Both the position numbers and the translations under genes were made by a program. From an uncultured Christensenellaceae bacterium (GTDB taxonomy: Bacteria; Bacillota; Clostridia; Christensenellales; CAG-314), in the NCBI GenBank assembly GCA_910586905.1, contig CAJUIV010000012.1:1-45789 (forward strand): a DNA stretch of 45,789 nucleotides, given 5' to 3'. Below the pieces are notes generated by a model. That model did not search any database. It was not told the DNA's origin and worked only from the letters and a program-made list of their open reading frames with translations. Below, in pieces: positions 1 to 7,775 of this stretch (positions are counted from its first letter, which is position 1; every line of letters starts with the position of its first letter).

Positions 1-21
1 GGAGGGTTTTACCCTCTAATG

Positions 22-54
22 AAAAACCACCAGCTAGGCTGGTGGATTTTTATT
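22..54. terminator. Intrinsic terminator at window start
   Basis: An 8-bp GC-rich stem (27-34 with 38-45, loop TAG) is preceded by A5 and followed by a T-rich run, so it could work in either direction. A second small hairpin (2-7 with 11-16) lies just upstream. It probably ends a transcript from a gene outside the window. The rest, up to about position 150, shows no gene. Confidence 0.75.
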
Positions 55-152
55 GTATTTCGGGTAGCTTTTATAAAATATATGTTGTATCAAACTTAAT
101 TTTTCAATTATTAGCCGTTTAATATTTTGGATAAACCTTCTGAAGTTATCGC

Positions 153-181
153 TTGCAATGAGAAAAGTTTTAGAGTATAAT
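153..181 (+). promoter_or_regulatory. Sigma-A-type promoter for tsaE
   Basis: TTGCAA (153-158) and a perfect TATAAT (176-181) are separated by 17 bp. The predicted transcription start falls at about 188, exactly on the ATG best suited to TsaE. That would make the tsaE mRNA leaderless, which agrees with the lack of a Shine-Dalgarno sequence before that ATG. Confidence 0.55.
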
Positions 182-187
182 ATGTTT

Positions 188-607
188 ATGCAAAAAACTT
201 ACGTAACGGATTCCGTTATCGAAACGGAGCGAATAGCCGAACAATTGGGACGTACGTTGTCAGGCGGAGAAACAGTGCTTTTGTCGGGCGAAATGGGCGC
301 AGGTAAAACTCATTTTGTAAAGGGGATTGCAGTGGGTTTGGAAATATCGGACGTTATAACAAGTCCGACGTTTGCTTTGCACAATAGTTATACGGGAAGG
401 CTTACGCTAAATCATTTCGATTTTTATCGTATCGACGACAGTTCGGAAGTTGAAATTTTGGGTTTAAACGAATTTTTTTACGATGACCGCGGAGTTTCCG
501 TAATAGAGTGGGGCGAAAATATTGCCGACTTGATACCCGCAAACAGTATTCGCGTAACTATCGAAAAAATTTCCGAAAGCCGTCGCCGTATAACGTTAAA
601 AAGGTAA
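188..607 (+). CDS. tsaE: tRNA t6A synthesis ATPase TsaE
   Basis: TsaE is the P-loop ATPase that works with TsaB and TsaD to make N6-threonylcarbamoyladenosine at A37 of ANN-decoding tRNAs in the cytoplasm. The Walker A motif GEMGAGKT sits at residues 34-41. It is followed by the family blocks SPTF, NHFDFYR and VIEWGENI. The length from this start, 139 aa, is normal for the family. An in-frame ATG at 158 would add ten residues, but it lies inside the predicted promoter, so the ATG at 188 is preferred; neither has a ribosome site. It is the first gene of a tsaE-tsaB-rimI run, a classic bacterial order. Family identity is secure; the exact start is inferred. Confidence 0.9.
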   Translation: MQKTYVTDSVIETERIAEQLGRTLSGGETVLLSGEMGAGKTHFVKGIAVGLEISDVITSPTFALHNSYTGRLTLNHFDFYRIDDSSEVEILGLNEFFYDDRGVSVIEWGENIADLIPANSIRVTIEKISESRRRITLKR

Positions 608-677
608 ACCGCGGTATTTGACGGAGAAACGCGACGTTAGAACTATCCGTTGCAAATCGGAGATAATGAAATAATAT

Positions 678-1265
678 ATGAAAATACTCTTCATAGATAC
701 GACGACGTCGGATATAGCCGTCGCCGTAATAAAAGATAACGAAATATATAACGTATCGCAAAGGGATGCGGGTGTAAAACACAGTCAAACTCTGTGCGGT
801 AAAGTGTCTGAAGTTTTGGAATTGTCGAAAATAGGATTCGACGATTTGGACGCCTACGCTTGCGCCGTAGGACCGGGGAGTTTTACGGGTATACGAATAG
901 GCATATCAACGCTTAAGGGCTATTGTACCGCAAAAGAACGCCCGTACGTTGAAATAAACTCTCTTGAAGCGATTGCTTGTTCGCAGAATTGCGGAAATAT
1001 GGGCTGTTCCGTAATAGACGCCGGTAACGGCTACTATTATTACGACAAGCTTAACGGAATAAGCAAAACGGTAGTTCCGTACGACGACGAACGCGTTAAA
1101 AATTGCGGCAGAGCCGGCGGCGCGTGCGATTATATTGACGGCGCGTTGAAACTTGTACGCGAAAAGTATAATAGGGGCGAATTTGTTTGCAGTCTTGCGC
1201 CCGTATATATTCGTCGCAGCCAAGCGGAAATAGCATTAGAAAATAAGGTATCTAAAAATGGTTGA
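678..1265 (+). CDS. tsaB: tRNA t6A synthesis protein TsaB
   Basis: TsaB is the non-catalytic, ASKHA-fold partner of TsaD in the t6A complex. The N-terminus (ILFIDTTTSDIAVAVI) and the block GPGSFTGIRIGISTLKG at residues 65-81 are diagnostic. The C-terminal YIRRSQAE motif is also typical. At 195 aa it is somewhat shorter than many TsaB proteins (about 230 aa), the shortening lying in the second lobe. A GGAG-like sequence lies about 13 nt upstream of the ATG, a long spacing. Its end overlaps rimI by 8 nt, indicating translational coupling. tsaD, often next to this cluster, is absent from the window. Confidence 0.92.
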   Translation: MKILFIDTTTSDIAVAVIKDNEIYNVSQRDAGVKHSQTLCGKVSEVLELSKIGFDDLDAYACAVGPGSFTGIRIGISTLKGYCTAKERPYVEINSLEAIACSQNCGNMGCSVIDAGNGYYYYDKLNGISKTVVPYDDERVKNCGRAGGACDYIDGALKLVREKYNRGEFVCSLAPVYIRRSQAEIALENKVSKNG

Positions 1266-1713
1266 AAAAATAGGTTTCAATATGCAGAATATTTTTAAAC
1301 TTGCCGATATCGAAAAAGGGTGTTTCGGAAAGGACGCGTGGTCGATTTCAGCTCTCCGCGGCGAGTTTTGTAACGAGTTTTCTCACTTTTTCGGCGCTGT
1401 GGAAAACGCCGAAATAGTGGGTTACGTTTGCGTGAGGATTATGTGCGAGGAAGCTCAAATTTGTAATATTTGCGTACTTGATAAACATCGGCGTCAAGGA
1501 CACGCTTCGGCTCTGCTTGCGCAGGTAGCCGAATTTGCAAAAGAAAACGGATGCGAGCGCTGCGAACTAGAAGTTAATACCGCAAATACTCCCGCCGTAG
1601 AATTGTACAAAAAATGCGGATACGATGTCGCGGGAATCCGTCCGAATTTTTACCGCCGCAGCCGTTACGCAACGCGCGACGCGTATACGATGGTGCTGCA
1701 GCTTATTAAATAG
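1258..1713 (+). CDS. rimI: GNAT acetyltransferase, RimI type
   Basis: This is a 151-aa GNAT N-acetyltransferase of the RimI family, which acetylates the N-terminal alanine of ribosomal protein S18. The acetyl-CoA-binding segment (DKHRRQGHASALL) is a slightly relaxed form of the R-x-x-G-x-G/A loop. It is followed by the RimI-typical LEVNTANTPAVELYKKCGY and FYRRSRYATRDAYTM. The ATG overlaps the end of tsaB, matching the usual tsaE-tsaB-rimI operon. A strong terminator lies about 30 nt downstream, so the operon ends here. Other GNAT substrates cannot be excluded, but the neighbourhood favours RimI. Confidence 0.85.
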   Translation: MVEKIGFNMQNIFKLADIEKGCFGKDAWSISALRGEFCNEFSHFFGAVENAEIVGYVCVRIMCEEAQICNICVLDKHRRQGHASALLAQVAEFAKENGCERCELEVNTANTPAVELYKKCGYDVAGIRPNFYRRSRYATRDAYTMVLQLIK

Positions 1714-1744
1714 CGCGTTTATAGAATATTATTATAGACATAAT

Positions 1745-1786
1745 AATCCGGATTTACTTTTATATGAGTAAATCCGGATTTTTTAA
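1745..1786 (+). terminator. Terminator of the tsaE-tsaB-rimI operon
   Basis: A perfect 14-bp stem (1745-1758 with 1767-1780), an 8-nt loop and a following TTTTTT run form a canonical intrinsic terminator. Confidence 0.9.
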
Positions 1787-1817
1787 TTATGGTGTCAAAT
1801 ATTTATTATTAAAGCCC

Positions 1818-2390
1818 TTACCAACTATTTGACTGTTTGAATTTTTGTAATTCGATTTGATAGTTCTGAGTGTCCTTAAGCTTTATTCCGCAAGTATTTA
1901 TATCATAGGAGCCGTTAGAATTCAAAATTATTACCAATCCAAATTCATCGTTTTCGAAGTAGGACTTATTCCCTCCCCGTCTGCGTCGCGATGGACGCCG
2001 TAGACGTAATATATAGTTCGGCCGTAATTGTCCGTATCCATGCGGTAGCGTATCTATAAACGCTGTCATTTCCTTTACAGCCGCAGTCTTTTGCAATTTT
2101 TTTGCATATAAGTTCAAACTGTTCCTTTTGCGTACGGGTTAATTTGGCATAATCTTTCTTGTTTATAATTTCCTTTTTAACGCATTTGCCTGTATTTATT
2201 TCTTTATTCCAATCGTTTGAATTTTTAAGTTCGTCGATTTGTTCGTCGGTAAAAAACTCGAAACGTTTTCATCGTTTACATGGATTGTGTCGGCAATATC
2301 GAAGTTCGGTTCTCCGCGTATAAAAGTAAATACGTAAATTCCTACAAGAGTTTTTAAACGTTTTTGACTGTTAGTAGCACGAATATAAAT
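1818..2390 (-). pseudogene. Multiply frameshifted hypothetical gene
   Basis: Reading leftward, coding-like peptide continues from about 2390 to a stop at 1818 but must change frame at least three times. Segments in order include KRLKTLVGIYVFTFIRGEP, then EQIDELKNSNDWNKEINTG, then YGRTIYYVYGVHRDADG and finally the 3-prime segment with YFENDEFGLVIILNSNGSYDI. No start codon or ribosome site is visible, so the 5-prime end is probably missing. I do not recognise the family; the Gly/Tyr-rich extracellular look hints at a secreted protein. Only the last piece is open as an ORF (1818-2117). Assembly indels are an alternative, but three in 570 nt makes decay more likely. Confidence 0.6.
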
Positions 2391-2413
2391 TTATCGACAT
2401 AAAATAACATACG

Positions 2414-3106
2414 GTGAAAACGCATTACGAACTGGTGGGACAGGGCTGTCCTATAATATATTTGCACGGTTGGGGCGCGGAGGGAAGTATTTTCCGTCAG
2501 GTTGCACATCGCTTGCCGCAGTATTCTAACTATCTACTTGATTTCGCAGGCTTCGGTCAAAGCGATTTGCCCGATTCAAAAGGTTGGGATGTCTCCGACT
2601 ATGCCGCACAGCTTATAGAATTTATGTCGGAAAAGGGCATTACTTCGGCAACGTTGGTCGGGCATAGCTTCGGCTGTCGAGTGGCTATGTTCGTTGCGGC
2701 GACGCGTCCCGATTTGGTTGAGCGTATGTTGCTCTTTGCTCCCGCCGGACTAAGACGGTTTTCGCTTAAGCGCTTTTTGAAAGTGAAACTTTTCAAGTTG
2801 CGTAAACGTTTTTGTCCGCAAAAAACAAAAGACGGCGGCAGCGAAGATTACCGTAATTGCAGCGATGAAATGAAAAGGACTTTCGTAAAAGTCGTCAATC
2901 AAGATTTGTCGGAGTACGCAAAGCGAATTAAATGTCATACGTTAATCGTTAACGGACGGCAAGATACGGCAACTCCGTTAAAACATGCAAAGAGGCTAAA
3001 CAGACTAATTGAAAATAGCGAACTCGTCGAAATAGACGGCGACCATTTTGCATTTTTTTACGCCCCGCAGGCTTTTGCCGATACAATCGAAATATTTGTC
3101 GGATAG
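2414..3106 (+). CDS. Alpha/beta hydrolase
   Basis: A 230-aa alpha/beta-hydrolase-fold protein, probably cytoplasmic. Visible are the oxyanion-hole motif HGWG (18-21), the nucleophile elbow GHSFG with Ser85, the acid Asp184 in NGRQDTATP and the catalytic His211 in GDHFAFF, so the triad is complete. It starts at GTG without a clear ribosome site. Its stop overlaps the AGGAGGT site of the next gene, so it is cotranscribed with the murF-like gene and ddl. That context suggests a cell-envelope or precursor-related esterase or acyl hydrolase, but the substrate cannot be read from the sequence. Confidence 0.85.
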   Translation: MKTHYELVGQGCPIIYLHGWGAEGSIFRQVAHRLPQYSNYLLDFAGFGQSDLPDSKGWDVSDYAAQLIEFMSEKGITSATLVGHSFGCRVAMFVAATRPDLVERMLLFAPAGLRRFSLKRFLKVKLFKLRKRFCPQKTKDGGSEDYRNCSDEMKRTFVKVVNQDLSEYAKRIKCHTLIVNGRQDTATPLKHAKRLNRLIENSELVEIDGDHFAFFYAPQAFADTIEIFVG

Positions 3107-3117
3107 GAGGTGGAAAT

Positions 3118-4572
3118 ATTAAAGTTTTATATACGTCTGTAGACGTTTTATTGCTTATAATTCTATCTTTCGAGTGCTTGCGGGTTTTGCAGTCGAACAG
3201 TTACCGTCCCGAACGCGGTTACGCAAAAATAATAATCTCTCCTTATTTTGCTACGCTTATAGCCGCGCAAATTACAGCGGCGCTGTTTTATGCGTACAAA
3301 TTGCCGGAGTATTGCTTAAGCATAGTTTATTTAGCCGCAGCTTGTCCTTGGACGTTTTTAAAAAGGAAATGTCCGCTCAAATTTACCAAGCGTGTTTGGC
3401 GTATTATAGCGATGCAGACAATCGTCTTATTTTTGTTATGCTACTTTGTCGGTAACGCTTTTTTCGTTGCTTCGTTACCTTTGATAACTCTTTTGAGTTG
3501 GATTGTATGTTTGCCGATTGATAACGCTATTGCAAAGCGTTATTTAAAAAAAGCGTCTATCAAACTCGAAAAAAGCGGGGTAACGGTAATTGCCGTTACG
3601 GGAAGCTACGGTAAAACGTCCGTTAAGGACATGTTAACCTCATTGCTCGACGACAGCGTTTCTCCCGTAGGAAGCTGCAATACGCCGTTAGGCATCGCAA
3701 GTTTTATAAATAAAACCGATTTTTATTATGTTAAATATTTGGTTTTGGAGTTCGGAGCAAGACAAAAAGGCGATATTTTAGAATTATGTAAGTTGTACAA
3801 ACCTTCTTGCGGAATTATTACTGGCGTATGCGCTCAGCATTTGTCTACGTTTAAAACGTTAGATAACGTTGTATCTACTAAACGAGAGTTGGTCGAGTAT
3901 TTGTCCGAAAAAGGGTTCTGCGTATTGAACGATAGCGACGAAATAGCGTCGGGCTTTGTTAACTCAGGGAATTGCCGCAAAATCCTGTCTCATAACGGTT
4001 TGTCTGTAAATATCGAAAAAGTCGATTTCAGCGGCACTGCGCTTAAAGTCGGATACGGCAAAATATCTCGTTCCGTTATTTTGCCGCAAGTAACGGAGTA
4101 CGTAGCCGATACGTTTGCGCTTTGTTTGCAAACGGCTTTAAACTTAAAGCAAAGTTTTACGAAAACTATTTCCCGCGCAGACGACGTAAAACAAACGCCT
4201 CACCGTATGGAACTTATCAAAACGGAACGCGGTTACATTTTGGACGACAGTTATAACGGCAGCGTTGCGGGTATCGAAAGCTGCGTAAAAACGTTAAGTA
4301 ATTTCAGCTGCGTAAAAACGGTTATCACGCAAGGTTTGGTTGAGTGCGGCAAACAGCGCAAGCAAATGAATATCCAGTGCGGACGGCTGCTTGGCGGCGC
4401 GTGCGACGTCGCGATAGTACTGGGAAAAAACTCTAAATTTTTAGCTTCGGGTTTGAGCGAAACCAATTGTAAAACCGTTTTCGCTAAAAATTTAAAACGT
4501 GCCGTGGAACTTGCGCAGCCGTATATTCAAGGAGGTATATTGCTTTTTCAAAACGATTTGCCCGACGTATGA
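3118..4572 (+). CDS. murF: Membrane-linked Mur ligase, MurF-like
   Basis: MurF adds D-Ala-D-Ala to the UDP-MurNAc-tripeptide at the inner face of the membrane. Residues 1 to about 130 form several hydrophobic segments. The Mur ligase ATP loop GSYGKT is at residues 162-167. MurF-type blocks follow: VLEFGARQKGDI, GVCAQHLSTFKT, and PHRMELIKTERGYILDDSYN. The start is unusual: an ideal AGGAGGT (3105-3111) sits 6 nt before an in-frame ATT at 3118, giving 484 aa. The alternative TTG at 3151 has no ribosome site and would cut into the first membrane helix. Downstream ddl supplies the dipeptide substrate, which supports the MurF assignment over other Mur ligases. Confidence 0.8.
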   Translation: MKVLYTSVDVLLLIILSFECLRVLQSNSYRPERGYAKIIISPYFATLIAAQITAALFYAYKLPEYCLSIVYLAAACPWTFLKRKCPLKFTKRVWRIIAMQTIVLFLLCYFVGNAFFVASLPLITLLSWIVCLPIDNAIAKRYLKKASIKLEKSGVTVIAVTGSYGKTSVKDMLTSLLDDSVSPVGSCNTPLGIASFINKTDFYYVKYLVLEFGARQKGDILELCKLYKPSCGIITGVCAQHLSTFKTLDNVVSTKRELVEYLSEKGFCVLNDSDEIASGFVNSGNCRKILSHNGLSVNIEKVDFSGTALKVGYGKISRSVILPQVTEYVADTFALCLQTALNLKQSFTKTISRADDVKQTPHRMELIKTERGYILDDSYNGSVAGIESCVKTLSNFSCVKTVITQGLVECGKQRKQMNIQCGRLLGGACDVAIVLGKNSKFLASGLSETNCKTVFAKNLKRAVELAQPYIQGGILLFQNDLPDV

Positions 4573-4959
4573 CGGCGAGAACTTATGTTTGGTAACATAG
4601 ACGAAAATAGAAACGTTTGCATATTCAAATCTACGTTTATAACGTTTTATCTGTTACAAAGGAACATAAAAGCGTTTTGAGCAAAATTCCGTGTCTATTG
4701 CGTATCAGACGTTGCGACGGATTTTTACATAATTATCCGATTTTACGTAATCGACACGCGTAAGTTGCATCCTACTCAGTATCTAATTGGACAAAACGAT
4801 TGAAGCGAAATACCGGTCGAACATTGCGTATTGCATTTAAGAGTAAAAGCGTATTTCAAATTCGTTTGCATAAAAAAGCCTATGCAAAAATACGTTTATT
4901 GTTTGAGGCGGAAAGTATTTTAATTTCCGGCTTGTTCTCATTGAGATTAAGCGATTATA
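4573..4959. other. Intergenic stretch before ddl
   Basis: About 390 nt without a convincing gene. A 31-codon ORF (4585-4680) lacks a ribosome site. At 4772-4796 there is a stretch resembling the 5-prime end and D-arm of the tRNA-Arg found later in this window, without the rest of a tRNA. Nothing else is recognised. Confidence 0.5.
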
Positions 4960-4972
4960 AAAGGTGGTGTAT

Positions 4973-6061
4973 ATGAAAAATATAATTATTGTATACGGCG
5001 GAAAAAGCACGGAACACGATATTTCCGTCATAACCGCGTGTCTTGCTCGCGGATACTTTAAAGGTGAAATTTACAGCGTATATTTCGATAAAAATAACGA
5101 GAGCTTTTTAGTTCCAAACGATTATACTCCGGTAAAACACGTAACGGAAAAATTGAAGAATAAGGTTGTATTTTTGTTCGGTGAAAAGAAAATAGGCGTT
5201 TGTAAACGTAACAGAATCGTCAAAAAAATCGACGCGGACGTAGTGATTAACTGCTGTCACGGAAATAACGGCGAGGACGGAACAATCGCCGCGTTATGCA
5301 GTTTGCTGGGCGTTCCGCAAGTCGGTTCTCCGCTTATTCCGTCCGCCGTAGCTATGGATAAAGTATTTACCAAGCGCGTTTTGCGCGACGCAAACGTTCC
5401 CGTAATCGAAGGTTTTGAAGTAACGCCGCACAGTATAGAAAACTTGCGTGATTTAGCAAAAGATTACGAATTTCCGCTCATAGTTAAGCCTGCCACTTTA
5501 GGCTCCAGCATAGGCGTAAAAGTTTGTTCCGATTTTGAAGAATTGAACGAAGCGCTTGCACTTGCTTTCAGATACGACGACAAAGTTCTCTGCGAACGCG
5601 CGTTAACCGATTTTATCGAACTTAATTGTGCGGCAATGCGCGTAAACGGCGAAATCGTAACCAGCGTTGTCGATTGTCCCGTAAGTATTCACGATATTTT
5701 AACCTTCGAAGATAAGTACGTTTCTAATCAACCGATAGATTTAAAGAAAACCGAAGTTCCGAAATCCGTAAGCGGTAAAGTAACGGAGTTAACTTCCGAA
5801 ATATACGGCGGACTCGGTTTTTCCGGTGTTATTAGAGTAGATTATCTTTACGACAAAAAAACCGATAAACTGTTCGTTAACGAAATAAACACAATACCGG
5901 GCAGTCTTGCGTACGGACTTTGGGAAGGACGTTTTTCGCGCGCCGAATACGGTCAGGCGTTGATAGAGCAGGCGATTGCGGATAACATTGCGCTTGAAAA
6001 ACGTCTGTTTGTTTTCGATTCGGGCGTACTTAAAGGTATTAACGGAATTAAGAAAAAATAA
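4973..6061 (+). CDS. ddl: D-alanine--D-alanine ligase
   Basis: A 362-aa ATP-grasp ligase that joins two D-alanines for peptidoglycan precursors. Visible motifs are the N-terminal YGGKSTEHDISVI, the HGNNGEDGTIAALCSLLGVP block, VGSPLIPSAVAMDK, the ATP-binding lysine segment FPLIVKPATLGSSIGVKV, and the metal and dipeptide site LFVNEINTIPGSLAYGLW. The ATG at 4973 is chosen because AAGGTGG (4961-4967) lies 5 nt upstream; a GTG at 4964 overlaps that ribosome site and is rejected. Together with the preceding murF-like gene it forms a D-Ala-D-Ala synthesis and ligation module. The serum loop lies in an EGRFSR context. Confidence 0.95.
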   Translation: MKNIIIVYGGKSTEHDISVITACLARGYFKGEIYSVYFDKNNESFLVPNDYTPVKHVTEKLKNKVVFLFGEKKIGVCKRNRIVKKIDADVVINCCHGNNGEDGTIAALCSLLGVPQVGSPLIPSAVAMDKVFTKRVLRDANVPVIEGFEVTPHSIENLRDLAKDYEFPLIVKPATLGSSIGVKVCSDFEELNEALALAFRYDDKVLCERALTDFIELNCAAMRVNGEIVTSVVDCPVSIHDILTFEDKYVSNQPIDLKKTEVPKSVSGKVTELTSEIYGGLGFSGVIRVDYLYDKKTDKLFVNEINTIPGSLAYGLWEGRFSRAEYGQALIEQAIADNIALEKRLFVFDSGVLKGINGIKKK

Positions 6062-6063
6062 GT

Positions 6064-6237
6064 TTAGATAATCGTTACTTCGCCGAAGTATTCGTCCATG
6101 CTGCGTTGAAACCTGCTAAGCGAATTTTTTTGAGGTTTGAAAAATTCGTTGGCTTTGACAAGCATGGGCTTGCTCGGCGCTGTCAATTTTCTGTATACCG
6201 CAACTATATCGAATTCTTGATTGAAAACGTTTTGCAT
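6064..6237 (-). CDS. Small 57-aa protein, divergent from WYL regulator
   Basis: This short gene encodes a 57-aa, basic and aromatic soluble peptide starting MQNVFNQEFDIVAVYRK and ending SMDEYFGEVTII. The call rests on a strong ribosome site (AAAGGAGT) a few nt before the ATG, a TATAAT -10 box upstream (6267-6272 on this strand) and a palindromic operator over the -35 region. I do not recognise the family. It is divergent from the WYL-domain regulator, and both promoters carry the same TGACAA-N4-TTGTCA palindrome, so the regulator probably controls it. It ends 2 nt from the end of convergent ddl. Confidence 0.65.
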   Translation of the reverse strand: MQNVFNQEFDIVAVYRKLTAPSKPMLVKANEFFKPQKNSLSRFQRSMDEYFGEVTII

Positions 6238-6266
6238 AATTTTTACTCCTTTGTTTTTGTAATCAG

Positions 6267-6300
6267 ATTATAACATACTAAATATGACAATTTATTGTCA
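6267..6300 (-). promoter_or_regulatory. Leftward promoter with TGACAA-N4-TTGTCA operator
   Basis: On the minus strand TATAAT occupies 6272-6267. The palindrome TGACAA-TTTA-TTGTCA at 6285-6300 covers the expected -35 region. A canonical -35 at 17 bp is not obvious, so activation or repression through the palindrome is plausible. The palindrome is copied at 6339-6354. Confidence 0.6.
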
Positions 6301-6337
6301 GTTTTTATAAAAATTTTTAATAAAATTTTGTTATATC

Positions 6338-6366
6338 TTGACAATATGTTGTCAGTATTTTATAAT
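6338..6366 (+). promoter_or_regulatory. Perfect-consensus promoter with embedded operator
   Basis: TTGACA (6338-6343), 17 bp and TATAAT (6361-6366) match the sigma-A consensus at every position. The palindrome TGACAA-TATG-TTGTCA (6339-6354) overlaps the -35 and spacer. The centre-to-centre distance to the other palindrome is 54 bp, about five helical turns. A promoter this strong with such an operator is best explained as tightly repressed, probably by the WYL regulator it reads towards. Confidence 0.75.
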
Positions 6367-6372
6367 TAAAGA

Positions 6373-6857
6373 ACCAACTGGTTTCAATTACGTTGTAAAA
6401 CGCTTAATTGTAATTTATCGGGTTCAGTATCGTTGTTTTACGATATATAAATAACTAAGGTTAACTTTGTCTAATCGGATTTAAATATATCGAAAACGTT
6501 TAACGGCAATTTTTTCGGTTGAGTATCGCCGTTTTACAATATAATTAAGCAATCAACCCGGTTTAAGTTGGTTTAATTAGTTTAATCAAGTCGAATCACT
6601 TTTAGAAGCGGTCGTTTTATATAAAAGTTATTGCGTACAATATATTCATAAGATTTGTAATTTAAACACGTAAACAGTTTTGCGCCGTTTGCGGTATATA
6701 AGTAGTGTTTTAAACATCGGCTAAATTCAGACGTTTCATACCCGTTTAGGTAAACTGAAATTATAATTTTCGAATCTTCGGTTTTAATAATACAAAACGA
6801 GTATTATAAAACGTAACAATTTCAGCTTATAAGATTACAAAAGAATAAGGAGTTAAA
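6373..6857 (+). other. Long leader with degenerate repeats
   Basis: About 485 nt lie between the consensus promoter and the WYL gene. No ORF with a ribosome site is seen. Two degenerate AT-rich copies sharing the motif TATCG-N2-GTTTTAC followed by an A/T block and a GGTT-rich block lie at about 6427-6475 and 6521-6575. A third copy lies beyond the WYL gene. Confidence 0.45.
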
Positions 6858-7775
6858 ATGCAGATACCCGTTTTGGTCGGCATGCTATCCACGCTGCTTT
6901 CTTCGGACGATTTGGTAAGAGCCGCCGATTTGGCTAAAAAATTTGAAATCAGTACGCGTTCCGTTTACAGATATATGGATATGTTATCCGAAGGAGGAGT
7001 GCCTATCGAATCGTGTTTGGGGCGCGGCGGCGGTTGGAGAATAGTAGAAAATTACAAACTTAAAGCGACGTATTTTACGGAGGCGGAATATAATCGTTTG
7101 CTTTTTTCTCTGCAAAGTTTTTCGTTGCAGGACGACGTAACCAAGCAGGCGACGCAAAAGCTACAAGGTTTAAAACGTTCGCATAGCGGAGCTACGGTTT
7201 TAAAGTCGGAACAGTTTATAGTAGACAGCGACGATATATCCGTCGGCGGATTTGTCAGCGTTTTGTCTCAGTGCATAAGTCAAAAAACGCTTTGCGAAAT
7301 AGAATATCACGCGAAAGACGGTTCCGATTCCGTGCGCGTAGTGGAGCCTTACAGTTTGATTTTAAAAAACGGCATGTGGTATGTGTATTGTTTTTGCCGT
7401 TTGCGCAAAGGTTTCAGATATTTCAAAGTTTCGCGTATTGTAAAACTTAACGTAGGCGAACGTTTTGTCGGACGGGCTTTTCAGGCTGACAGCAGCGTTA
7501 TTCAAACGGACGTTTTAAAAGATAAGGAAATGTGCGAAGTGATTTTAACAGTTGAAAGCAACGCGCTTTCGGCTTGCGAGGAGTGGCTTGGCGTAAATTG
7601 CGTGGCAAAAATGGGCGACAATTATATCGCGCGCGCTACATTGCCTTACGACGATATGCTTATAAATCAAATTTTGTTTTTGGGCGAAGGCGTCCGTGTA
7701 GAAAAACCTCGTCGTTTGCGCGAAGCGGTTGCGGAGCGCTGCGGAAAAATCGCGAAAATTAACAGGGGAGAGTAA
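6858..7775 (+). CDS. WYL-domain transcriptional regulator (YafY type)
   Basis: A 305-aa cytoplasmic DNA-binding regulator. Residues 1-60 form an HTH_11 winged helix with the recognition segment ISTRSVYRYMDMLSEGGVPI. The GRGGGWRI wing follows at about 55-62. The WYL-type ligand domain spans about 145-215, including NGMWYVYCFCRLRKGFRYFKVSRI, and a C-terminal WCX-like extension follows. WYL domains are thought to sense nucleotides, oligonucleotides or other small ligands. The ATG follows AAGGAGT at good spacing. Two identical-half palindromes in the divergent promoter region upstream are its likely operators, implying autoregulation and control of the 57-aa gene. Confidence 0.88.
   Translation: MQIPVLVGMLSTLLSSDDLVRAADLAKKFEISTRSVYRYMDMLSEGGVPIESCLGRGGGWRIVENYKLKATYFTEAEYNRLLFSLQSFSLQDDVTKQATQKLQGLKRSHSGATVLKSEQFIVDSDDISVGGFVSVLSQCISQKTLCEIEYHAKDGSDSVRVVEPYSLILKNGMWYVYCFCRLRKGFRYFKVSRIVKLNVGERFVGRAFQADSSVIQTDVLKDKEMCEVILTVESNALSACEEWLGVNCVAKMGDNYIARATLPYDDMLINQILFLGEGVRVEKPRRLREAVAERCGKIAKINRGE

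Noticed and set aside
158..187. ATG at 158 as start of tsaE
   Set aside because: It overlaps the predicted promoter and adds residues not typical of TsaE.
4772..4796. Possible tRNA-Arg: sequence resembles the 5-prime end and D-arm of the tRNA-Arg at 36.6 kb
   Set aside because: No matching acceptor 3-prime strand, anticodon arm or T-arm follows, so at most a relic; similarity is short.
4964..4972. GTG at 4964 as start of ddl
   Set aside because: It lies within the AAGGTGG ribosome site that serves the ATG at 4973.
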